A DNA stretch of 37,228 nt from Candidatus Binatia bacterium (lineage in GTDB: Bacteria; Desulfobacterota; Binatia; UBA12015). This document shows, one piece after another, positions 17,273 to 24,636 of the stretch. Location of the stretch: NCBI GenBank assembly GCA_019749875.1, contig JAIEPK010000237.1:1-37228 (forward strand). The letters run 5' to 3'. How positions within the stretch are numbered: position 1 is the first letter of the stretch; each line of letters opens with the position of its first letter. The notes beneath the pieces were generated by a model. The model searched no databases. It was not told the origin of the DNA and saw only the letters and a program-made list of their open reading frames with translations. A program made the translations under genes and the position numbers.

Positions 17273-17836
17273 ATGAAGAACCTCAAGGCCATCGGCATCC
17301 TCGGCGTTCTCGCCGTCACCGCGCTCACGCTCGTCGGCACGGCGCCGGCGTCGGGCAACGGATCCTTCCTCATCACGGGCATGGTGAGCCGGCTGAAGCG
17401 TTTCTGCGCTCCGGGCGAGCTGCGCCCGGCCTGTCGGTATCTGGCGAACCTGGTCGTGCCGGCATCGCCGTTCCTCGACGAGCTGGTCGTCGGAAAAGAG
17501 CTCCCGCCGGACCAGGTCGAGCAGTTTCGCCGCATCGCCGTGGCGCGCATGGGACCGTTGGTGGCGCCCGAGCGCACCTGCGACGGCTGCAGACAGAAGG
17601 TCCACGACTTCGAGGAGCTGCTCGCGGCCAACGACACGATCGCGGACGTCGTCGACATGATGGACGATGCTTGCGCGGCGCGCTTCCGCAAGGACGGCGC
17701 ACTTGCGACCCAGTGCGCGACCGAGGTGAGACGGGTCGTCGCGCCGCTCGTCGACCTGGTGTTGCAGGAGTTGCCACCCAGCGCGGCGTGCTCGATCGGC
17801 GCACGCCGTCCGATGAACCTCTGCGCCAATCCGTAG
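17273..17836 (+). CDS. Exported saposin B-type-like protein
   Basis: A 187-residue protein with a signal peptide (MKNLKAIGILGVLAVTALTL, cut near APASG). The C-terminal 85 residues carry six cysteines: 103, 106, 134, 148, 173 and 184. This is the saposin B order, C-x2-C, ~27 residues, C, ~13, C, ~24, C, ~10, C, with amphipathic helical segments between (QKVHDFEELLAAND, TIADVVDMMDDAC, EVRRVVAPLVDLVLQ). In saposins these pair 1-6, 2-5 and 3-4 in a compact helical fold that binds lipids. Two further cysteines (45, 54) lie in an N-terminal helical part. The final PPSAACSIG...MNLC echoes the C-terminal cysteine pair of saposins. A lipid-binding or membrane-active role is inferred. Saposin folds are mainly known from eukaryotes. 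Confidence 0.75.
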   Translation: MKNLKAIGILGVLAVTALTLVGTAPASGNGSFLITGMVSRLKRFCAPGELRPACRYLANLVVPASPFLDELVVGKELPPDQVEQFRRIAVARMGPLVAPERTCDGCRQKVHDFEELLAANDTIADVVDMMDDACAARFRKDGALATQCATEVRRVVAPLVDLVLQELPPSAACSIGARRPMNLCANP

Positions 17837-17872
17837 GCGCGCGCGAAGATCGCTACTGACGTCGCCGCGCGG

Positions 17873-20476
17873 TCATCGCTCGACGACGTCGGGCCAGCGG
17901 AGGCGCCACGTCGTCACGCGCTCGTCGCCGGCGACGCGCTCGTCGATCTTGATGAAGCGGCTCGCCCAGCGGCCGTCGAGGTAGAGCAGCTGGACCAGCG
18001 TCGAGCCGATCAAGGCCGGTGCGCCGACCAGCACGCGCCGGCGCTCGACGTCGACGAGAACGCCGAGTCCCGGGTGGGCGGGCGACTCCGGCGTCACGCG
18101 CTCGAGGCCGTCGCGACCTGCCACCAGCACCAGCCCGGGCGTTCCGGACAGACGTCGGCCGTCCTCTCCCGAGCGCGTCGTCAGCACGGCGTGCGCCGGT
18201 GTGTCCGCTGGATACTTGACATCGTCGAGGTACGTGCGACCGCCGCCGACCGAGGTGTCGATCGGGCACACGACCTCACCGGCACGCTCGTCGCAGGGGA
18301 TCCACGCGGCGACGAAGGGAACGCCCGAGGTCGCGTCGTCGCGCGCCGGCCGGCCGCTGGTCGCGCTCGACCGCGGGTCCCACGACGCCATCTCGACCAG
18401 CGCGCTGCGCTTGCGCAGCAGCGCCGACGACACGACGAGGTACGTCTCGGGCGGCGTGCAGTGCGTCGCCTGCAGCACCCGATCACGTACGTCGGGCGCG
18501 AGCCCACGCTCCTCCAGGTAGGCTCGTGCGCCGGCATGGTCGCGCACCACGACGTCGGCGACGATCGTGAACGCGTCCAGCGGATCGCGGCCCGAGCGCC
18601 GCAGGATCGCGTAGGCGCCCGCTTCGCCTTCCGGCAGCGGCAGCGCATCGGAGCCGCAGCTCAGCATGCGCAGGACGCCGGCGCTGTCGGCCTCGTTCGG
18701 GGCGAGCAGCGCGCGGCTGGTCCAGTACGGGAGGTGTGTCAGCAGCGAGCTGCCGTCGTTGGCGACGCGACGGTCGGCGACGTAGCTGATCCAGTGCCCG
18801 GTCTCCCACCAGCCGTGCACGATCGCATCGGGTGCGCTCGTGTCGCGCAGGTGCTCGAGCGCGTCCCACCAGGCATCGTCGATCAACGGCCGGTAGCGGC
18901 TCGCCAGGGTCAGGCCCGGGTCGAGCAGGCGGAGAGACGCGATCGCCAGCACGAGCGACAGGGCCGTCGTCGCGAGCGCACGATACCAGCGCGCTTCGGC
19001 GGCGATCGTCGCCCGGACCAAAGTGGTCGCGCGACCCACGAGCACGGCGCCGCCGAAGGCGATCGGTGGCACGGCGAACAGATAGAAGCGCAGTCCTTCT
19101 GACGCGGCGTAGATCGCTGCTCCGGACCAGACGACCAGGACGACTCCGTCATCACGCGCGCCGCGGTCGCGATCGTCGGCGCCGGTCATGCGGGTGAGCG
19201 TGGCCGCGACGAGCGGCACGCCGAGCACCATCGCCGCCGAGGCGAGGCGGCCGATGCCGGCCACGACGAGCCAGCCACCGCCGACGAGCGCCATCGCGAA
19301 CACCGACCGGTGCTGCGCCCGCCACGGACCCTGCGGCAGGAGCAGCAGCACGATGCCGAGCCATGCGCCGACCAGCACCCACGATCCACCGGCTTGCCGC
19401 GCGATCGCGGCGAGATCGAGCGGGGCGAGCTCGGCGACCATGGTGAGGCCACTGGGAAAGGCGAGCTCGGCGCCGGTCGCCGGCGACGACGCAGCGCGCG
19501 TGAAGAGCGTGGCCGCATGCTCGCGCGCGACACGGAGCAAGCCGCCGTCGGGCGTCAGGCTCGTCGCGACGCCGAGCGCGACCACGAACGTGACCAGCAC
19601 GAGCAGCGTGCGTCGCAGGTCGATCGCCGCCCGCCGGTCGCCGACGAGGCGGGATCGCACCACGTCGAGCAGCAGCACCGCGGCGAGCGCCGTCGTCACG
19701 ATCACCGGCACGAACGGCCAGCCGCGCCACGCCCATGCGTGCCCCCCGACGCAGCCGCCGGCAGCCATTGCCATGAGCGCCGCGTGCGCCGGGCGCCGCG
19801 CGTCGAGCGCCGCAAGGACGAGCCACAGGACGTAGAGCGGCAGCACGACGGTCCACACGTCGTTGTCGGCGCCGAGCGTGCGCGCGAGGACGCGTGCGTC
19901 GAGGGCCGTCAGCAGGACCGCGAAGGCTCCGGCGACGTCACCGCCGCCGAGGCGTCGACCCAGAAAGAACGCCGGTACGACGCCCGCGAGCGCGACCAGC
20001 AAGGTCGTTGCGCGCGCCGCGTCCGGCAACGGCAGGTCGCGACCCGTCCACCATCCGGCGACACGCGCCAGCGCGGCGATCGCCGTGACGTGCAGCGAGC
20101 GCGCATAGTACGTCGCAGCACCGAGCGGCGCTGCGGTGTGCTGGTCGCGACACGCGCCATCGACGACCGCGTCGCACGCATCGCCGGTACGGAGCAGCGT
20201 GCGTGCGTGGCGGAGCCAGAGGTAGCTGTCGAGGTCGCCGAGATAGACGTGCTCGCGCCCGTCGTCGCCGACGTGCGTCCATTCGGCGGCGTGCTCGCGG
20301 GCATCGGCGGCGAAGACGTCCGGCCGGGTCGGCAGGAGCCGTACCCACAGAACGAGCCCGAAGCAGGCCGCGAGCACCAGCGCCGTCGCGAGGCGGGCGC
20401 GAGCGCGGCGACGTCGGTCGTCGCGCGACGCCGCTGCAGCGCCCGTCACGGTGCCCGGTCCCCGTCGACGATGCAC
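17873..20476 (-). CDS. STT3-family oligosaccharyltransferase (PglB/AglB-like) membrane protein
   Basis: An 867-residue protein with about a dozen membrane helices up to residue ~515 and a periplasmic C-terminal domain, the STT3 design. STT3 enzymes move a lipid-linked glycan to Asn in N-x-S/T. Visible features are GDLDSYLWLRHARTL (81-95), like the first acidic loop motif; the DND of LGADNDVW at 204-206, like the second DxD; TMVAE at 345-349 (Glu349), like the S/TxxE motif of the EL5 loop; and WWETG at 556-560, in the position of the WWDxG acceptor motif. RFYLFAVPPIA lies in the late helices. The Glu in WWETG is unusual. The GTG start at 20476 is uncertain by several residues; an in-frame GTG follows at codon 10. 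The GT4 gene lies 114 bases upstream on the same strand. Confidence 0.85.
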   Translation of the reverse strand: MHRRRGPGTVTGAAAASRDDRRRRARARLATALVLAACFGLVLWVRLLPTRPDVFAADAREHAAEWTHVGDDGREHVYLGDLDSYLWLRHARTLLRTGDACDAVVDGACRDQHTAAPLGAATYYARSLHVTAIAALARVAGWWTGRDLPLPDAARATTLLVALAGVVPAFFLGRRLGGGDVAGAFAVLLTALDARVLARTLGADNDVWTVVLPLYVLWLVLAALDARRPAHAALMAMAAGGCVGGHAWAWRGWPFVPVIVTTALAAVLLLDVVRSRLVGDRRAAIDLRRTLLVLVTFVVALGVATSLTPDGGLLRVAREHAATLFTRAASSPATGAELAFPSGLTMVAELAPLDLAAIARQAGGSWVLVGAWLGIVLLLLPQGPWRAQHRSVFAMALVGGGWLVVAGIGRLASAAMVLGVPLVAATLTRMTGADDRDRGARDDGVVLVVWSGAAIYAASEGLRFYLFAVPPIAFGGAVLVGRATTLVRATIAAEARWYRALATTALSLVLAIASLRLLDPGLTLASRYRPLIDDAWWDALEHLRDTSAPDAIVHGWWETGHWISYVADRRVANDGSSLLTHLPYWTSRALLAPNEADSAGVLRMLSCGSDALPLPEGEAGAYAILRRSGRDPLDAFTIVADVVVRDHAGARAYLEERGLAPDVRDRVLQATHCTPPETYLVVSSALLRKRSALVEMASWDPRSSATSGRPARDDATSGVPFVAAWIPCDERAGEVVCPIDTSVGGGRTYLDDVKYPADTPAHAVLTTRSGEDGRRLSGTPGLVLVAGRDGLERVTPESPAHPGLGVLVDVERRRVLVGAPALIGSTLVQLLYLDGRWASRFIKIDERVAGDERVTTWRLRWPDVVER

Positions 20477-20590
20477 GGCGGGCCGGATGGCGCTCGATGC
20501 ACGGCCGGCGCCGCCGGCAGGGAGCCGCAGCGGCGAGCGGCCGCGTGCGCGGCACCGACGACGGGCTCGTCGCGTTCCACCGGCGGCGCG

Positions 20591-21724
20591 TCAGCGTCCG
20601 GCGACGAGCGTGCGCAGCTCGTCGACGAAGCGCGTGGTGGAGAACTCCTGCGCACGCACGGCGAGCGACGCGCGCAGCGCGTCCTGCGCCGCCGGGTCGC
20701 GATGCACGGCGAGCAGGCGCTGCGCCGCTTCTGCCGGGTCGCGAAACAGCAGGCGCGGGTCGTCGCCGACGATCTCCCGTGGGCCTGCCGAGGCGTGCAC
20801 GAACGGGATGCAGCCGGCGCGCAGCATCTCGGCGACCGCGATGCCGAAGGGCTCGTCGATCATCGCGTGCAGGCCGTAGCGCTGTGCCGCGACGAGATGC
20901 AGCAGCTCGTCGCGCGCGAGGTCGAGATGCAGGTGCACCCAGGCGGCGTGCTCGCGTACCAGCGCGCGGACCTCGTCGAGGTAGGCGCGATCGCCTTCGC
21001 TGCCGATCAGGTGCAGGTCCAGATCCGCGCCGCCGCGTCGGGCGAGATGAACGGCGTGCACCACGTCGGCGAGCCGTTTCTCCGGCGACAGCCGGCCGAT
21101 CGCGACCACGCCGTCGTTGCGCGCGTGCCACGGCACGGCGGGGAACTCGCCGGGCACGGGAGGGTAGAGCACGACCGGCTCGATTCCGTACAGCTCGCGC
21201 ACGCGAGCGGCGGTGTACGCCGAGTTCACCAGCGTGAGGTTGGCGCGCACGCCGGCGTCGGTGGTGCGGCCGAGCCGGCGCGTGAAGGCGCGGTACGCCG
21301 CGACCAGCGGCGCGCCGTGGTACCATTGGAGATCGACGTCGGGTCGCCCGGGATCGAGCTTCGGATAGTGGACGTACTGGATTCCGGGGCGTCCGAAGTC
21401 GGTCTCGTTGTCGGCGGTGAGCAGCAGGTCGTGACGGCCGGCGAGGCGCCGCGCGAGGCGCATGAGCAGCGCATGCTTCAGCAGTGCCGCGGGCAAGGGG
21501 CTCCAGGCGACGAGCCGGCGTACCGCCGCGGACGGCAAGACGAGCGTGAAGTCGCCGGGGACGAGCGACGTTCCGAAGTGGCGGTTGACGCTCGCCAGGT
21601 CGGGCGGCTCCCAGGCGAGCAGCGTCAAGCGGTGATCGCGGCGCAGCGCCTCGATCACCCACGCCGCGACCAGATGGCCGCCGCCCGGTGGGGCGAGCGA
21701 GGGCTGGACCACGAGGAGCCGCAC
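20591..21724 (-). CDS. Glycosyltransferase family 4 protein
   Basis: A 377-residue GT-B glycosyltransferase from the GTG at 21722-21724 (VRLLVVQPSLAPPGGGH), where the family's first strand begins. A GTG at 21784 would add 20 basic residues with no family likeness. The N-terminal PSLAPPGGGHLVAAWVIEAL loop and the VVAIGRLSPEKRLADVV and EPFGIAVAEMLRAGCIPF blocks are seen. The last contains the E-x7-E motif of retaining GT4 enzymes. The SLAPPGGGHLVAAW start resembles ALG11-like mannosyltransferases. Lying directly upstream of the STT3 gene on the same strand, it may extend the lipid-linked glycan that STT3 transfers. Donor and acceptor are not known. Confidence 0.88.
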   Translation of the reverse strand: MRLLVVQPSLAPPGGGHLVAAWVIEALRRDHRLTLLAWEPPDLASVNRHFGTSLVPGDFTLVLPSAAVRRLVAWSPLPAALLKHALLMRLARRLAGRHDLLLTADNETDFGRPGIQYVHYPKLDPGRPDVDLQWYHGAPLVAAYRAFTRRLGRTTDAGVRANLTLVNSAYTAARVRELYGIEPVVLYPPVPGEFPAVPWHARNDGVVAIGRLSPEKRLADVVHAVHLARRGGADLDLHLIGSEGDRAYLDEVRALVREHAAWVHLHLDLARDELLHLVAAQRYGLHAMIDEPFGIAVAEMLRAGCIPFVHASAGPREIVGDDPRLLFRDPAEAAQRLLAVHRDPAAQDALRASLAVRAQEFSTTRFVDELRTLVAGR

Positions 21725-22181
21725 CGGACGCTTGTTCCGTGCACGCCGTCCGGACGCAAGCACGCCGCGTCGCGCGCAGGCCACGGGTGACGAAGCGAGG
21801 GACGATCGTGCCAGGTTGGTGCGGCGACCGAGCGACGTCGCGGCCGCGTCGCCGCCACGACCGGCATGGCTGGCGGCAGCGTCCTCGCGTCGCCTGACCT
21901 GTGCGGAGCATGCCCGGTCGCCGACGTGGCGCGCGGCGGCATCGCTCGTCGCCCGAATTGCGCGCCGGCATCCTGCTTGCGACGGACTGCCAGACGTCGC
22001 CGATGCACGATTTGCCGTCAGAGCCCCGACCAGCCGCCTCGCGGCCGCGCTCGTTTCGCGCCGTGTTCCGTCTTCACCGCGACGCCGTCGCGACGACGCT
22101 CGACCGCCGCTGGGGCGTCATGGTGAGAGGCGATGTCGGGGAACGGCCGGACGTTTGCACCCCGCACGCGCCGAGCGAAGC
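21725..22181. other. 457-base divergent intergenic region between the GT4 and hydrolase genes
   Basis: No supported gene, repeat or RNA is seen. Short frames on both strands have Arg-rich translations typical of GC-rich non-coding frames. Promoters for both genes must lie here, but no clear -10/-35 pair is evident. Confidence 0.4.
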
Positions 22182-23402
22182 GTGGCACCGCGTCGCGTGA
22201 GCGCACACGTCGTTTTCCGGTGCGCGCCGTTGGCGCTGCTCGCGAGCGGTTGCGCGCTCCTCGCGACGCCGCGGCTGCCAGCACCCGGCACGGCGAGCGC
22301 GCGCTGGCTGGAGCGCGGCCACGACCGCATCGTCACGACCGACGTCGAGCTCGACGACCTGACCCGCGGTCGCACGCTCTCGTCGCGGTTGTGGTGGCCC
22401 GACGGCGCGACCGGTCCGTTGCCGCTCGTCGTGCAGTCGCACGGCTTCCTCAGCGATCGCGGCGGCGGAGCATCTTTGGCGCGTGCGCTCGCGCGTCGCG
22501 GCTACGTCGTCGTCGCCGCGACGTCTCCGGGGACGACGCTGCTCGCGCGCGGCGGCGCGCGCGTGGAGGACGTGACCGAGCAGCCCGGCGACGTGAGCTT
22601 CCTCATCGACCGGCTGCTCGACGAGCGCTCCGACGTACCGCCGCATCCGCCGATCGACGCGGCGCGGATCGCCGTCATGGGACACTCGCTGGGCGGCTTG
22701 ACGGCGACGCTCGCGGCGTTCGATCCGCGGCGACGCGATGCCCGCATCGGCGCAGCGATCTCGATCGCGGGTCCGCTCGCGATGTTCGAGCCGCGCTTCT
22801 TCGCGTCGGCGCCGGTGCCGCTGCTGATGATCGCCGGCAGCGGCGACGTCATCGTCGACTACCGACGGAACGCGCTGGCGACGTTCGGCACCGTTCCCGA
22901 CGAGACCGTGGTGCTGATCGCGGGCGCGTCGCACACCGGCTTCGACGATGCCGCGAGCGGCCTCGCACGGCTGCTCGACAACCCGGACACGCTCGCCTGC
23001 TGGGTGCTCGCGCGAACGGTCGATCTCGACGCCGCGCAAGCTCGTCTCGACGAGCTGGGCCGCGAGGACGACGGCGTCGCGCCGGGCTACCGCATCGCGC
23101 CGCCGTGTCGCGACCCGCCGCCGCCGGTCGCGATGGACAGCGCGCGCCAGCAGCTCCTCACGACGCTCGCCGTGACCGCGTTTCTCGACGGCCGGTTCGC
23201 CATCGATCCGCGCACGCGCGCGCAAGCGCTCGACTACCTGACGAACGGCCTGGTGCGCGAGAATCCGGAGGTGAGCGTCCTCGCCACGCCGCGCGCGGCG
23301 GCATCGGCTCCGTTGCCGGTCGCCGTCGACGACCGCAGCGCCATCGCGCAGCCGTCGCCGGCGGCCGTCGGCGCGACGACCGCGAAGGGCCTCCTTCGTT
23401 GA
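22182..23402 (+). CDS. Lipoprotein alpha/beta hydrolase (PAF-acetylhydrolase/dienelactone hydrolase-like)
   Basis: A 406-residue protein from the GTG at 22182, which gives a short basic start (VAPRR) before the hydrophobic signal; a GTG at 22197 is the alternative. The signal ends LLASGC, a good lipobox, so the enzyme is probably a lipoprotein. Catalytic features are VVQSHGF (oxyanion strand), GHSLGG with the nucleophile Ser, GSGD with the likely Asp, and ASHTGFDD with the His. This layout resembles chlorophyllase/PAF-acetylhydrolase-type hydrolases. Cysteines in ACWVLA and APPCRDP suggest a periplasmic disulfide. The C-terminal 60 residues are Ala/Pro-rich and probably unstructured. Substrate unknown. 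Confidence 0.8.
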   Translation: MAPRRVSAHVVFRCAPLALLASGCALLATPRLPAPGTASARWLERGHDRIVTTDVELDDLTRGRTLSSRLWWPDGATGPLPLVVQSHGFLSDRGGGASLARALARRGYVVVAATSPGTTLLARGGARVEDVTEQPGDVSFLIDRLLDERSDVPPHPPIDAARIAVMGHSLGGLTATLAAFDPRRRDARIGAAISIAGPLAMFEPRFFASAPVPLLMIAGSGDVIVDYRRNALATFGTVPDETVVLIAGASHTGFDDAASGLARLLDNPDTLACWVLARTVDLDAAQARLDELGREDDGVAPGYRIAPPCRDPPPPVAMDSARQQLLTTLAVTAFLDGRFAIDPRTRAQALDYLTNGLVRENPEVSVLATPRAAASAPLPVAVDDRSAIAQPSPAAVGATTAKGLLR

Positions 23403-23510
23403 ACGCGCGCGGTGCGTTCTGGGCGAGAAGTTCTCGTCGTGGATCGGCAGGCGCCCCGCGGTGCCCGCGGGCGGGACGTCGCGCCACCGCAGCCTGACGA
23501 AAGTCCCTTG

Positions 23511-24314
23511 TCAGAGCGCGACGGCCGTCATGTCTGCACCCGCCTCGTCCGCGGCGAACCACTCCGTGATCCACTGCGGCACCGCCCCGCGCCGCGGATC
23601 GTGGAAGGGCGACAGCGTTTCGAGCAGGCCGAGCGCGAGCGCGACCTTCCGGCGGCGCGGGATGCGCGGCAGCGCGGGATCGTCGACCGGAGGCTCCTCG
23701 CAGGCGATGCATGCCGGCTGGACGCGGGCGCCGAGCGCGCTCACGTGCGCGAACGTCCGGCGCGCGACCCGGAGGCGATACCCATAGTCGCCGACGACCG
23801 CCTGGTACACGTCGAACATCGCGTGCCGGTGCTCGAATTCCTCGACGAAGTGCCAGAGGATGAACGACGCGATGCGCGGGTCGCCGTCGGCGAACAGCAC
23901 GTGGCGGTTCTCGACGAGGTAGCGGGCGAGCGGCTTGAAGCCGAGCTCGATGGTGGTCGCGTAGGCGAGCGCGAACGCGGTCGACTCGCTCCGCTGCAGG
24001 TCGTCGTACGAGCGGTTCACCTCGTCGCGGACGGCCTCCAGCGCCGGGTGCTTCCGCAGCAGCAGCTCCTGATGGTCGATGTGAAACTTCGCGTGCTGGC
24101 CTTCCTGGATGCAGAAGCGGTTCGCTTCGTCGCGCGCCGCGGCATCGCGGATGCGCGGCATGGCGTCGCGGATCGCCTTGATGAAGTAGCGCTCGAAGGC
24201 CGGCGCGATGAGCGACATGCTGGTGACGAGCAGGCTCGCCTCGCGGCTCTTGGGGTTGAACCAGAAGGGGATGTCGTCGCCGAACTCGAAGTGGAGCTTC
24301 CTCACCTTGATCAC
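23511..24314 (-). CDS. PF10118-type putative metal-dependent hydrolase
   Basis: A 267-residue, mostly helical protein starting at the GTG 24312-24314, with a GGAGG Shine-Dalgarno six bases before it. His/Glu-rich helices QEGQHAKFHIDHQELLL (about 70-86) and FILWHFVEEFEHRHAMFDVY (about 151-170) would supply a di-metal site, as in the PF10118/COG3687 family and other ferritin-like di-iron proteins. The IPFWFNPKSREASLLVTSMS opening is also characteristic of that family. The biochemical role is unproven despite the database name. It converges with the lipoprotein hydrolase gene and is divergent from the TonB receptor gene. Confidence 0.85.
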   Translation of the reverse strand: MIKVRKLHFEFGDDIPFWFNPKSREASLLVTSMSLIAPAFERYFIKAIRDAMPRIRDAAARDEANRFCIQEGQHAKFHIDHQELLLRKHPALEAVRDEVNRSYDDLQRSESTAFALAYATTIELGFKPLARYLVENRHVLFADGDPRIASFILWHFVEEFEHRHAMFDVYQAVVGDYGYRLRVARRTFAHVSALGARVQPACIACEEPPVDDPALPRIPRRRKVALALGLLETLSPFHDPRRGAVPQWITEWFAADEAGADMTAVAL

Positions 24315-24636
24315 GCCTGCCTCCGGGGCTCGCGTCGCCGCTCGTCGTCCGTGCGTGTTGGAGCCGGATCGAACCGAGCCGCACGCCGTCGGAGCGACAT
24401 AGCGCGGGTCGCCGCTCCGGTACCAGCACGAGAGTCCGGGCGAACCGCCGACGTCGAGGAATCGCTACCGAGGCGGCACGCGCGGCGCGCCCCGCGCGTC
24501 GGTCGACGTCGGACGTCCGCGCGCGACGCCGGCGGCGCCGGCGCGACGACGGACAACGTTGCGACAGGCCGTGGTCCGACAAGCTGCGGCGCTCGGACTG
24601 CTGGCATCGCGCAGCACGTTCCGCTCAACTTCGCCG
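24315..24636. other. 322-base divergent region upstream of the TonB-dependent receptor gene
   Basis: This region separates the metal-dependent hydrolase gene from the receptor gene. I see no Fur-type AT-rich palindrome and no clear cobalamin riboswitch box. The 3' part (24559-24636) may instead be coding if the TTG start of the receptor is used. Confidence 0.35.

Noticed and set aside
21901-22200. Small 99-codon plus-strand frame before the lipoprotein hydrolase
   Set aside because: No Shine-Dalgarno or family likeness, and it overlaps the likely start of the hydrolase signal peptide.
24315-24636. Possible riboswitch or Fur box before the TonB-dependent receptor
   Set aside because: No conserved B12-box-like or AT-rich palindromic sequence was visible by eye.
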